Assembly (NCBI GenBank): GCA_049585815.1
Contig: JBAVAR010000131.1
Coordinates: 1-50,318 of the forward strand
Direction of reading: 5' to 3'
From: DATLSM01 sp049585815
Lineage (GTDB): Bacteria; Actinomycetota; Thermoleophilia; Solirubrobacterales; 70-9
Length of the DNA: 50,318 bases
Positions 32,838 to 40,552 of the stretch are shown piece by piece; position 1 is the first letter of the stretch, and the number at the start of each line of letters is the position of its first letter. A program made the translations under genes and the position numbers. The notes below the pieces were generated by a model, which worked only from the letters and a program-made list of their open reading frames with translations, did not search any database and was not told where the DNA came from.

Positions 32838-33409
32838 TCGCGGAGGGGCTCGTAGGTGAGGAGGGCGAGATCGCTACCGACGGTCAGAGCGTCGAGGAGG
32901 CGCATCGGTATCTTGTCGCTGGTCTCGCCGAACAGGCGCTCGCCGGCCCCGAGAACCACCGGATACACGATCAGCCGCAGCTCGTCGAGGAGGTCGTGCT
33001 CTAGCAGCATCTGCACGAGCTGGAAGCTGCCGTAGACGAGGATCTCCCCGTCCAGTTCCTGCTTAAGCTTCGAGACCTCGTCCACCACGTCGCCCTTGAG
33101 CACCGTCGAGTTGCTCCAGTCGGGATCCTCGAGGGTCGCAGACACGACGTACTTGGGCAGGTTGTTCAACCTAACCGCCAACTCGCCACTCCGCGAGGGC
33201 CAACGACCGGCGAAGAACTCGTAGCTGTGCCGACCAAGCAGCAGGGCCTCGGTGCGCAGCGCCTCCTCGAGCAGGATCTTGGCCGCCTCGTCGCGACCCC
33301 GGTCGCCGACACGACCAACCCAGCCGCCGCGCGCGAAGCCCTCGCTACCTGCTGGGTCCTCGATCACTCCGTCGAGCGAGACGTTCTCGCTGATGACGAT
33401 CGTTCCCAT
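32834..33409 (-). CDS. Dihydrofolate-reductase-like protein (RibD C-terminal domain family)
   Basis: A 191-residue protein beginning MGTIVISENVSLDGVIEDP, the family start, with LLLGRHSYEFFAGRWPSRSGELAVRLNNLPKYVVSATLEDPDWSNSTVL and LVYGSFQLVQMLLEHDLLDELRLIVYPVVLGAGERLFGE, all typical of RibD_C/DHFR-like reductases that bind NADPH. The RibD deaminase domain is absent, so it is not a riboflavin enzyme by itself. A strong AAAGGAG site lies eight bases before the ATG. It is the first gene of a three-gene operon with the VOC protein and the ECF sigma factor. Confidence 0.9.
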   Translation of the reverse strand: MGTIVISENVSLDGVIEDPAGSEGFARGGWVGRVGDRGRDEAAKILLEEALRTEALLLGRHSYEFFAGRWPSRSGELAVRLNNLPKYVVSATLEDPDWSNSTVLKGDVVDEVSKLKQELDGEILVYGSFQLVQMLLEHDLLDELRLIVYPVVLGAGERLFGETSDKIPMRLLDALTVGSDLALLTYEPLRE

Positions 33410-33851
33410 CTCGGTTCTCCTTTCGTAGTCCGGTTAGAGCGTTTTCAACTGAGATCCGAGTGGGCCACGAAATCCAACGCGCGCGTCCTGATCGAGTCCC
33501 GACCGGTGTCCATCTGTGAGCTTCTTGGTCGGTGGCTCGCGGTTGCGCATCCACGGGGCGGCACGTGCTGCCGAAGCGCGATGACTCGCCCCGGCAGATC
33601 GCTTCGCAGGGAAACGTGGGCTGCGTGTGCGGGTGGTCGCGCGCTAGCAGTCCGAACCACTCAGCCCTTACGTCCGGGAATCGGTGATCCCAATCGACCC
33701 TCTCCCTGAGGAGCGTCTGGGGGCCCCGATACACCGTCGTGCTCTCAAACGCCAAGTTGGCGAGGAGCGATGGATTCGCGTGTCCGCCCGTATCTCTGTT
33801 CTCAAAAGGGCGATCCAGATCGTCGCGGACACGAGATCTAAGGAGCGACAC
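33410..33851. other. Divergent intergenic region with inverted repeat; no gene seen
   Basis: 442 bases between the RibD-like gene (minus) and an SDR (+). Frames on both strands are open in parts but carry no recognisable domain. Two 9-base arms, CGTGTCCGC (33779-33787) and GCGGACACG (33825-33833), flank 37 bases just before the SDR ribosome site. Promoters for both directions must lie here, but neither sigma-70-type nor ECF-type hexamers are clear enough to call. Confidence 0.5.
33779..33833. promoter_or_regulatory. Inverted repeat before the SDR ribosome site
   Basis: Perfect 9-base arms CGTGTCCGC and GCGGACACG separated by 37 bases, ending six bases before the AAGGAG site. It may form an mRNA stem in the 5' untranslated region or mark two half-sites for a regulator. 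Confidence 0.4.
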
Positions 33852-34577
33852 ATGACAATCACCGACAAGACAATTTTGGTAACCGGCGCTAACCGTGGTC
33901 TTGGCCAGGCGCTCGTCGAGGAGGCGCTGGAACGGGGTGCGCAGCGCGTGTATGCCGCGTCGCGGCAGCGGTTTGCCCACCCGGATGATCGGGTCGTGCC
34001 GCTAATTGTGGACGTGACCGTCTGGACACAGATCCAGGCGGCTGCCGAGCGCATCGATTCGCTCGACATCCTGATCAACAACGCCGGACTGTCGCTCCCC
34101 GATGACCTGAGCGATCGGGCCGCGTTTGAGCAGCACTTCGACGTCAACGTCTACGGCCCGTTGATGGTGACCCAGGCGCTGCTGCCGTCGCTGACCGAGA
34201 GCAGGGGACGCATCATCAACGTCGTCTCGATCGGCGCGTTCGCCGCCGTGCCTATCCTCCCGGCCTATTCGGCCTCGAAGGCGGCAGCATTCTCGGTGAC
34301 GCAGTCCCAGCGCGCGCTACTGGCTGGACGGGGCGTCAAGGTTCATGCCGTCCTGCCCGGTCCAATTGACACCGACATGATCCGGGACTTCCCGATCCCG
34401 AAGGCCCCACCAAAGTCAGTCGCCCAAGCCATTTTCGACGGCGTCGAGAATGAGGATGAGGAGATCTTCCCCGACCCGTTCTCGGAGATGCAGGCCGAGA
34501 GCTGGCGCATGGGCGTGGCCAAGGAGCTCGAGCGCCAGAACGCCGCGCTCCTACCCGCCGAGCCCATCGCTGCCTGA
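33852..34577 (+). CDS. Short-chain dehydrogenase/reductase
   Basis: A 241-residue NAD(P)-dependent SDR. The nucleotide motif is TGANRGLGQ (about 11-19), followed by NNAG in LDILINNAGLSL, the catalytic Ser in VVSIGAF and Y-x3-K in AYSASKAAA, then the P-G-x-I-x-T loop as LPGPIDTDM. The ATG has a very good AAGGAG ribosome site. The gene uses more A/T-ending codons at its beginning than its neighbours, consistent with recent acquisition. Its substrate is unknown. It is divergent from the sigma-factor operon and could be a target of that sigma factor (inference). Confidence 0.92.
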   Translation: MTITDKTILVTGANRGLGQALVEEALERGAQRVYAASRQRFAHPDDRVVPLIVDVTVWTQIQAAAERIDSLDILINNAGLSLPDDLSDRAAFEQHFDVNVYGPLMVTQALLPSLTESRGRIINVVSIGAFAAVPILPAYSASKAAAFSVTQSQRALLAGRGVKVHAVLPGPIDTDMIRDFPIPKAPPKSVAQAIFDGVENEDEEIFPDPFSEMQAESWRMGVAKELERQNAALLPAEPIAA

Positions 34578-34879
34578 GCGCCCGCCAACAGAGCTTGCCG
34601 CGGCCGTTGCCGCGGTCGCGGACCAGCACGGCCGTCGTGGGGGTGACGTCGAGATCGCGGTCGCAGCGCACACTGTCGGCGATGACTGCATCCCATGGAA
34701 GTCTCCAGTCGCTTGACGTCTTCCTGTCAGTCAGGACGGTGTTCGGCTCGATCGGGGTCATTGCGCGCTGCGAAGATGCTGTGGAGCAACGCCTCAAAGG
34801 CCGCGAGGGCTTGGGATGGTGTCCGGTTAGGTCCTCGCCGGTCTGCGCCAATAACACCCGGCTTGGCTTCAACCACGCT
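34578..34879. other. Gap between convergent genes; possible gene remnant
   Basis: 302 bases between the SDR (+) and the DUF1275 gene (minus). A plus-strand frame right after the SDR reads ELAAAVAAVADQHGRRGGDV and ends after about 45 codons. It has protein-like composition but no start or ribosome site, so it may be a remnant. No terminator with a T-run is evident. Confidence 0.35.
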
Positions 34880-35572
34880 TCAGGCAACGGGCGCCCGGGC
34901 TGCCCGGCGCGCCGCAGGCACGTAAATCAACCAGGTGGCGAGCGCAAGCGCGGCCGCGGCGGCGAGGGGCAGGGCCAGATCAGTCTTCAGAAGGAGCGCC
35001 CCGGCCACGGCACCGATCAGCATCGCCACGACCGCGAGAATCCGACGCATCGAGCCCTCCCCCTTGCCACCGGCGAGGGGCGACTCTGCGGCGAGGCCCG
35101 TGAGCGTCATCGTCAACACCGTTGTGGTCAGGTCAGCAGCGCCGATTCGCCGTACCGTCGCGTTGCGGACTCCCATCGCCAGCGCAAGCAGCGCGATCAC
35201 GAGATCGCCCGAGACGCGGTTTGGCTGCACCTCGATCGCCACCGCTACCACGACCGCGACCCCGATTGCCCCCACCTCGATCGCCAGCGCACGCGCGAGA
35301 CGTGCGGGATCGCTCCTCGCCATCCTCGCCGCCATGATGCCGCCCACGGCCGCGCCAACCAGAAAGGCCCCCAGCGAGACGAGCGGCGCGAGCACAGGAA
35401 GGCCACCGCTGCCGGCGATCCCAAAGCCGAGCAGGACGATGTTGCCGGTCATGTTCGCGGTGAAGACGTGACCCAGCCCGAGGTAGCTGGCAGCGTCAAC
35501 CAACCCGGTGGTGAAGGTAAGAACCAGGAGCGCCCGGTTGAGGGGATGCCGCGCGGATTCCTCGCCGGCCAT
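34880..35572 (-). CDS. DUF1275 (YoaK-family) membrane protein
   Basis: A 230-residue integral membrane protein with about six helices. The N-terminal FTTGLVDAASYLGLGHVFTANMTGNIVLLGF segment is the hallmark of DUF1275, in which T-G-x-(V/L)-D-A and MTGN are conserved; GVRNATVRRIGAADLTTTVLT is the second conserved block. ATG at 35572 is chosen over the adjacent TTG (35575); neither has a ribosome site. Biochemical function of the family is not established. It sits in an otherwise accessory stretch and is not overlapped with either neighbour. Confidence 0.9.
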   Translation of the reverse strand: MAGEESARHPLNRALLVLTFTTGLVDAASYLGLGHVFTANMTGNIVLLGFGIAGSGGLPVLAPLVSLGAFLVGAAVGGIMAARMARSDPARLARALAIEVGAIGVAVVVAVAIEVQPNRVSGDLVIALLALAMGVRNATVRRIGAADLTTTVLTMTLTGLAAESPLAGGKGEGSMRRILAVVAMLIGAVAGALLLKTDLALPLAAAAALALATWLIYVPAARRAARAPVA

Positions 35573-35584
35573 CAAGCGCGGTTG

Positions 35585-36124
35585 CTATCTGCCCGGGGCG
35601 ACCGGGATCTTGTTATCCAGTTTGGCGTTGAACTTCAGCGGCCTCTTCGAGGTGCAGGGGCCGCCCGTCGCCTTCACGGTCCCCTTGATCGAGGTGGGGC
35701 TAGCGACGGCGCCAGCGATCGTCACCTTCAGCTTGAACGGTTTCGCCGGACTGCCGAGCGCGTAGGTCACCGATTTCGCGGTCTTCGAAAAGCCGTACTT
35801 CCCCTGGGTGAGCTTCAGCTTCGCCCCCGGAAAGCCGAAGAGAGCAAATGGAGTTCCGTGAAAGCCGTGGTTCTTCTTCGCCTTGTGGCATTCCACCGAA
35901 CCGCCGCTGAGCGCGTACTGGCTGCCCAACGCCGCCTCCCCAGCTTCGATCGACTTGCCGCTGGCGCTGGTGACGAGCGTCAGGCTTAGGCCGTGTTTGC
36001 GACCACCTGTCGAATAAGCCTTAGCCCCCTGCGGCAGCGAGGCTGCGAGCGCGACGCAGGCAAGTGCGACAATAAGGAGGCTGGTTGCGAATATCGCAGT
36101 CTTGAAAAGGCGGCTGACTGGCAC
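35585..36124 (-). CDS. Secreted protein of unknown function
   Basis: A 179-residue protein from GTG 36124 with AGGAG six bases upstream. A basic N-terminus and hydrophobic segment (LFKTAIFATSLLIVALACVALAAS) form a signal peptide, cleaved perhaps near ALA-AS or AKA. The mature part is Gly/Ser/Lys-rich with alternating strands and two cysteines (in VECHKAKKNHG and GGPCTSKRP) that may form a disulfide. The ending KATGGPCTSKRPLKFNAKL reads like a repeating beta-sandwich element. I do not recognise a family with certainty; similar small secreted proteins are common in this type of actinobacterium. Confidence 0.75.
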   Translation of the reverse strand: MPVSRLFKTAIFATSLLIVALACVALAASLPQGAKAYSTGGRKHGLSLTLVTSASGKSIEAGEAALGSQYALSGGSVECHKAKKNHGFHGTPFALFGFPGAKLKLTQGKYGFSKTAKSVTYALGSPAKPFKLKVTIAGAVASPTSIKGTVKATGGPCTSKRPLKFNAKLDNKIPVAPGR

Positions 36125-36196
36125 AGTGACTCCTTTCGCTCCCGGCGACGAACCCTGGGGCTGCACCTTAAACCCTCTCGACGGTTGTGGAGCAGA

Positions 36197-36898
36197 TCAA
36201 CCGATCAGGGTGACCAGGCCACGACCGATCAGCAGAATCCCGATCGCCGCAGCACCGATCACGCCGGCCCGACGTCCGCTGCGACCCAGCCAGGCCCTGA
36301 AGCCCTTGACCGCGTCCTTTGTCCAATCCGGAGCTATCGCAAAGCCAAGCAGGGGAAGCTCGAGCAACACCTGCTGCATCAGGCAGAAGCCAACAACGAG
36401 CAGGACGCTCGCCAGGGTTCCCGGATCCAACTTGGCGATGTGGTGAAGCGCGGTCAGGTAGGAGACGCCCGGGAAGGAGAGGATCAGGCCGACCAGGAAG
36501 GTGGCCCGAGCCGACCCCTGACCCAGCATCCGTTCGGGCAGGGACTGCTTTGGTTCACCGCCTCCCTTTTCCTCCTTGCGCCGCTGCCGGCGCTGCCTGA
36601 CCGGCTCATCGCGCCCGGTTCCGAGCACGTAGGCCACCAGCAGCGCAAGCAGGCCGAGCACGATGTCCGCGGCGGGGCTGAGCGTGTTGCGGGCAGTGTT
36701 CACCGAGCTGGACCCGCTGAGTGAGAAGACGATCACCAGGCCGAGCGAGATGCTCGTCGTGTAGGCGCCGAGCAGGTACCCGGCCATCAACCGCTTCGTG
36801 TTGGGCAGCAGCATCATCACCGTCACCGCGGCGAGCAGTGTCGGGTTAAACATCGAGACGAGCGCGAGAAGGAAGACGCTGGAGAGGTCGTTACTCAC
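36197..36898 (-). CDS. GAP-family (peptidoglycolipid-addressing/Sap-like) membrane protein
   Basis: A 233-residue membrane protein with six helices arranged three and three around a basic cytoplasmic loop (QRRQRRKEEKGGG). The start LALVSMFNPTLLAAVTVMMLLPNTKRLMAGYLLGAY and the later SFPGVSYLTALHHIAKLD (P-G-x-x-Y-x-x-AL) match the actinobacterial GAP/Sap family linked to export of glycolipids such as sulfolipid or glycopeptidolipid in mycobacteria. The cargo here is unknown. GTG 36898 lacks a ribosome site; the open frame extends upstream without domain sequence. Confidence 0.83.
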   Translation of the reverse strand: MSNDLSSVFLLALVSMFNPTLLAAVTVMMLLPNTKRLMAGYLLGAYTTSISLGLVIVFSLSGSSSVNTARNTLSPAADIVLGLLALLVAYVLGTGRDEPVRQRRQRRKEEKGGGEPKQSLPERMLGQGSARATFLVGLILSFPGVSYLTALHHIAKLDPGTLASVLLVVGFCLMQQVLLELPLLGFAIAPDWTKDAVKGFRAWLGRSGRRAGVIGAAAIGILLIGRGLVTLIG

Positions 36899-36985
36899 GT
36901 GCGGGCCAGCGTATCCGCTAATCGAAGACCCACCGTCGGGTAGTGTCGTCGCCAACCGACGCAGGTGGGGAGAAACGAGACACCG

Positions 36986-37471
36986 ATGGCCTATGAGATG
37001 CAGATTCGCGGCAGCGAGAGCAAGGTCAAGATTCGCAGCCCATGGGCCGCCGCCCTGCTGCCGATCATCACCCTCGGCATCTACCACCTCGTCTGGTGGT
37101 ACAGGATCAACCGCGAGCTGCGCGACTACGGGCAGGCGAAGGGTTATGACCTCGGCCAGAATCCGACCAACTCGGTGCTCGCCCTATTTCCCGGCGGACT
37201 GATCATCGTGCCCGCGCTGATCACCTACTGGCGGGGAACCAAGCGCGCCCAGGGGGCCGCTCGCGTCGCTGGCCAGGAGCCGGTCAACGGCTGGATCGCG
37301 CTGATCCTCTACCTGCTCCTCGCTCCCGGCCTGTGGGCATACCTGCAGTCATCGCTGAACAGCGTCTGGCGCTCCGAGGCTGATGCGCTTCCCGGGCAGC
37401 CCGAGCCCCCGGCCCCAACCGACCAGATGCCGCCCCCCCTGCCCCAGGATCCCGCGCCACCAGTCCAGTAA
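36986..37471 (+). CDS. DUF4234-family membrane protein
   Basis: A 161-residue protein with two to three helices. The first conserved block, SPWAAALLPIITLGIYHLVWWYRINRELRDYG, is the DUF4234 signature (P-x-x-T-x-G-I-Y-x2-(V/Y)-W-x-Y). A second block of helices and a Pro-rich C-terminal tail of about 30 residues follow. GTG 36965 would add seven residues; the ATG is preferred because the family pattern starts close to it. Function of the family is unknown. It is divergent from the GAP-family gene and convergent with the DUF4389 gene. Confidence 0.88.
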   Translation: MAYEMQIRGSESKVKIRSPWAAALLPIITLGIYHLVWWYRINRELRDYGQAKGYDLGQNPTNSVLALFPGGLIIVPALITYWRGTKRAQGAARVAGQEPVNGWIALILYLLLAPGLWAYLQSSLNSVWRSEADALPGQPEPPAPTDQMPPPLPQDPAPPVQ

Positions 37472-37524
37472 GCGCAGGCTTCAGGGTTATCCACAGCACG
37501 CGGCTACCGCGCCCGGCACCGATC

Positions 37525-38163
37525 TCAGGCGGAGAGCCGGAAGGGGGGATAGCGGTCGGTGACGAGGGTCACCGCGTAGCCGATAACTCGGTTGTGCCAG
37601 CGGAACACGCCCTCGAGGTAGCCGAAGATCCCCCGTGGATAGCGCCCGGTAAAGAGGATCGCAAACCAGGCGCCAATCACGGCGAAGAAAGCGCCGAGGT
37701 AGAGGAGGATCAAAACCAGGTAATGGGGGATCGCCAGGAGCCACTTGACGATCGGCAGGCCGCGGTTTAGATCGGTGGCGACGTCGGGGTAGGAAAAATC
37801 GAGATGGAGGGCCTGCTGATCCTCGGTGGAGGGGTAGCGATCGTCCATCAACGCCAGATAGATGCCCACCCGGTTGATGAAGCGCAGCAGTTCGCGGTTC
37901 CAGTCAAACCACCAGCGCGGGTACTTCTTCCGGAAGATGATCATCAGTGCCGTGGGTAGCACCACGATCCCAGCGCCGGCCTCTGCGCCCGAAAAGACCG
38001 CCCTCCCCCCGCCCACACCGCCGCCGAAGTTCGCCCCCTGAAGCAGCTCGAGGAGGATCAGGATCGGGATCGCGGCGAAGATCCGCAGGGCCGTGCTGAG
38101 CCGATTCAGCGGACGATCGGGGTACTCGATCGAGAGCGCCACCGGGTATTCGGAGGGTTGCAT
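37525..38163 (-). CDS. DUF4389-family membrane protein
   Basis: A 212-residue protein with helices at about 27-45, 63-80 and 145-170 and two conserved boxes typical of DUF4389: FRKKYPRWWFDWNRELLRFINRVGIYLALMDDRYPS and FTGRYPRGIFGYLEGVFRWHNRVIGYAVTLVTDRYPPF. These form an internal repeat of the pattern (Y-P-R-x2-(F/W)-(D/G)-x-(N/L)-x3-(L/F)-R). ATG at 38163 has AAAGGAG eight bases before it. Function is unknown. Upstream, a long hairpin-forming palindrome lies in the region shared with a divergent SDR gene. Confidence 0.88.
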   Translation of the reverse strand: MQPSEYPVALSIEYPDRPLNRLSTALRIFAAIPILILLELLQGANFGGGVGGGRAVFSGAEAGAGIVVLPTALMIIFRKKYPRWWFDWNRELLRFINRVGIYLALMDDRYPSTEDQQALHLDFSYPDVATDLNRGLPIVKWLLAIPHYLVLILLYLGAFFAVIGAWFAILFTGRYPRGIFGYLEGVFRWHNRVIGYAVTLVTDRYPPFRLSA

Positions 38164-38245
38164 GGGCACGACTCCTTTCTCGCTTGGCCAGATCCTCACC
38201 GACTGACCGGCGGAAGCGCGACGGCTTTGACCTGGTCGAGGGGTC

Positions 38246-38275
38246 GTTGGTCCTGGCCGGGCGGCCAGGACCAAC
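38246..38275. promoter_or_regulatory. Long perfect inverted repeat between divergent genes
   Basis: Perfect 13-base arms GTTGGTCCTGGCC and GGCCAGGACCAAC with a GGGC spacer. It lies 83 bases before the DUF4389 start and 55 before the SDR start, so it cannot be an ordinary terminator of a neighbouring gene. A TATAGC -10-like element follows at about 38284 on the plus strand. A shared operator or a cruciform/mRNA hairpin are the options. Confidence 0.55.
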
Positions 38276-38330
38276 CTCTTCCCTATAGCCTCCCGGGCCG
38301 ACTTGACGAACCAGAAGGAGACGCAGACTG

Positions 38331-39161
38331 ATGGGAATTCTCGATGGAAAAGCGGCGATCGTTACCGGCTCGGCTCGTGGGATTGGCCGGGCCACCGCTG
38401 AGCTGTTTGCAAGCGAGGGCGCCAGGGTCCTGATCAACGACCTCGACGCCGACGTCGCCGAGCAGGCGGCGGTTGAGATCGACGGCGAGACGGCCGTCCA
38501 CGCGGGCGACCTGACCAAGGCTGGCGCCGCCGATGAGCTGGTCGCCGCCGGGGTCGATGCATTCGGCGCCGTCGATATCGTCGTCAACAACGCCGGCTAC
38601 ACCTGGGATGGGGTGGCCCACCGGATGACCGACGAGCAGTTTCAGGCGATGCTCGACATCCACACGATCGTGCCCTTCCGGGTTGCACGGGCCCTCGCCC
38701 CCCACTGGCGCGAGGCCGCCAAGGCGGAGCGCAACGAGGGCAAGGAGGTGTTCCGCAAGATCGTCAACGTCTCCTCGACCTCGGGCACGATGGGCAACGC
38801 CGGCCAGGTCAATTACTCGGCGGCGAAGATGGCGGTCGTTGGCTTGACCAAAACCCTCGCCAAGGAGTGGGGACAGTTCAAGATCAACGTCAACGCGGTC
38901 GCCTTCGGCTTCGTCGAAACGAGACTCACGGCGGCCAAGGAGCAGGGCGAGGAGATGACCTCGCCGAGCGGCGAGAAGATCGAGCTCGGTATCCCGGAGC
39001 AGATGCGGGCGATGGCCTCGGCGATAATCCCGCTGGGCCGCCCGGCGACCCCCCAGGAGGCCTCGGGTCCAGTCCTCTTCCTCGCCTCACCTCTTGCCAA
39101 CTACGTCCACGGCCAGGTGCTGAACGTGACCGGCGGGATGTTCGGAGGCATGTACACCTGA
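38331..39161 (+). CDS. SDR-family oxidoreductase, FabG-like
   Basis: A 276-residue NAD(P)-dependent reductase/dehydrogenase. The motifs are intact: TGSARGIGRA near the N-terminus, NNAG in DIVVNNAGYTW, the catalytic Ser in VNVSSTSG, Y-x3-K in NYSAAKMAVVG, and a C-terminal QVLNVTGGMFGG end typical of FabG-like acyl reductases. An insertion of about ten residues (REAAKAERNEGKEVFRK) precedes the catalytic strand and is common in 17-beta-hydroxysteroid-dehydrogenase-4-like actinobacterial SDRs, so a 3-hydroxyacyl-CoA substrate is conceivable. AAGGAG site about 11 bases upstream. Confidence 0.92.
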   Translation: MGILDGKAAIVTGSARGIGRATAELFASEGARVLINDLDADVAEQAAVEIDGETAVHAGDLTKAGAADELVAAGVDAFGAVDIVVNNAGYTWDGVAHRMTDEQFQAMLDIHTIVPFRVARALAPHWREAAKAERNEGKEVFRKIVNVSSTSGTMGNAGQVNYSAAKMAVVGLTKTLAKEWGQFKINVNAVAFGFVETRLTAAKEQGEEMTSPSGEKIELGIPEQMRAMASAIIPLGRPATPQEASGPVLFLASPLANYVHGQVLNVTGGMFGGMYT

Positions 39162-39205
39162 GCACTGCGGCGACAGAGGGCAGGTCGAAGGTCCGCTACC
39201 TCGAC

Positions 39206-39646
39206 GTGGCGGACCACGTCTGGCCTGCCCTCCACCGCTTCATGGGCATCCACACTCTTGTCTACCGGGCCACCGGGGGCCGGCTCGGCCACACGCTCCC
39301 CGGCATCGGTGGCCAGATGCTGTTGCTCGACCACGTCGGCGCCAAGAGCGGCGCCCTGCGCACCTCTCCCCTGCTCTACGTACGCGACGGCGAGAACGTC
39401 TTCGTGATCGCCTCCAAGGGCGGCTTCCCCAGAAATCCGGCCTGGTTTCACAACCTGAAAGCACACCCCGACACGACGGCGCAGATCGGCGCCGAGCGCC
39501 GCCCGGTCCATGCCCGCCTCGCCACCCCAAAAGAGCGAGAGCGCCTCTGGCCACGCGCGGTCGAGACCTATCGCGGCTACGCCGACTACCAGGCGCGCAG
39601 CCGCGGCCGCGAAATCCCGATCGTCATCCTCGAGCCGCGAAAGTAG
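39206..39646 (+). CDS. Deazaflavin (F420)-dependent nitroreductase-family protein (DUF385)
   Basis: About 146 residues from GTG 39206. The signature of the Ddn/DUF385 family is present: YRATGGRLGHTLPGIGGQMLLLDHVGAKSGALRTSPLLYVRDGENVFVIASKGG, then NPAWFHNLKAHPDTTAQIG and a C-terminal YADYQARSRGREIPIVILEP. These proteins bind F420H2 or related cofactors. Protein-like sequence (RSKVRYLDVADHV) continues upstream of the GTG to a CTG that overlaps the SDR stop at 39158, so the true start may be a non-standard CTG. Convergent with the next SDR, only four bases apart. Confidence 0.85.
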   Translation: MADHVWPALHRFMGIHTLVYRATGGRLGHTLPGIGGQMLLLDHVGAKSGALRTSPLLYVRDGENVFVIASKGGFPRNPAWFHNLKAHPDTTAQIGAERRPVHARLATPKERERLWPRAVETYRGYADYQARSRGREIPIVILEPRK

Positions 39647-39650
39647 GCCC

Positions 39651-40505
39651 TCATTTGGGCCGGCGCTCCTCGGCGATCGGGCTGCCGCCCTCATCGGCGA
39701 TTGCCTCCGGTGGCCAGGGCCCGGCCCAGTTGTCGCGGGCACCGTCGATGGTGATCGTCGTCCCGGAGAAGAAGTCCCCGGCGGGTGAGGCGAGGTAGGC
39801 GACCAGCCAGGCCATCTCCTCGGGGCGGCCGGCCCGGCCGATCGGGATCGCGCGCTCGAGGTTGTCGACGACGACCTGCGGATACTTGGTCAGCAGGGTC
39901 TCGGTGGCGAACTGGCCCGCCGCCAGCGCACAGGTCTTGATCCCGAACCGGGCCCACTCGACCGCCAGCGTCCGCATCATGTTCTCCACCGCGGCGCGCG
40001 CCGCGCCCGAGTGAACCATCCCCGGCATCCCGTTGTGGGGAGAGAGGGTGATGCTCAGCACCTTGCCGGCACCCTGAGGGATGAAGGCCCTGGTCGCCGC
40101 CGCGTGGGTCATCAGCCAGGTGCCCTGGACGTTCAGTTCGGTCACCGTGCGAAAGCCCTTCGGGGTGATCGTCTCCGCCGGGGCCAGGAACTGCCCACCG
40201 GCGTTGTTGACCAGTACGTCCAACCGTCCATGGCGGTCGAGCACTCCATCGATGAGTCGCTCGACGGCGGCCTCATCGCGAATGTCCATCGCTTCGCGCT
40301 CATAGCCCCCCGGCAGGTGCGCGGCGAGCGCCGCGGTCTCCGCCAGCGGCTCCTCCCGCCGCCCGCAACCGATGACTGTGGACCCAAGCCGAGTCAGCTC
40401 CAATGCCGTCGCCCTGCCAAGTCCGCTGCCAGCGCCTGAGACCACGCACACCTGACCATCCAGCAGACCCGGCCGGAAGATCGGCGAATGCGCGCTTTCA
40501 GCCAT
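39651..40505 (-). CDS. SDR of the PECR/2,4-dienoyl-CoA reductase type
   Basis: A 284-residue SDR: SGAGSGLGRA at the nucleotide site, NNAGGQFLAP, and VHSGAARAAVENMMRTLAVEW where classical SDRs have Y-x3-K. Peroxisomal trans-2-enoyl-CoA reductase (PECR) has nearly the same VHSGAARAGV stretch, so this is a variant of the 2,4-dienoyl/enoyl-CoA reductase class and not a dead enzyme. A role in reducing unsaturated acyl-CoA is likely (inference). ATG 40505 is taken from the family start; MAESAHSPIFRPGLLDGQV includes a short PECR-like leader. Divergent from the lactonase-like gene. Confidence 0.88.
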   Translation of the reverse strand: MAESAHSPIFRPGLLDGQVCVVSGAGSGLGRATALELTRLGSTVIGCGRREEPLAETAALAAHLPGGYEREAMDIRDEAAVERLIDGVLDRHGRLDVLVNNAGGQFLAPAETITPKGFRTVTELNVQGTWLMTHAAATRAFIPQGAGKVLSITLSPHNGMPGMVHSGAARAAVENMMRTLAVEWARFGIKTCALAAGQFATETLLTKYPQVVVDNLERAIPIGRAGRPEEMAWLVAYLASPAGDFFSGTTITIDGARDNWAGPWPPEAIADEGGSPIAEERRPK

Positions 40506-40552
40506 ACCCGCGCAAGCCTATAGACGCCGTCATCGCCGTATGGTGGGCGGCG

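Noticed and set aside
33345..33980. 211-codon minus-strand frame spanning the divergent region before the RibD-like gene
   Set aside because: It overlaps the starts of two well-supported genes on either side and has no domain signal.
38867..39646. Long upstream extension of the deazaflavin-dependent nitroreductase frame
   Set aside because: Most of it lies out of frame inside the FabG-like gene and is Arg/Gly-rich; only the part from about 39158 is family-like.
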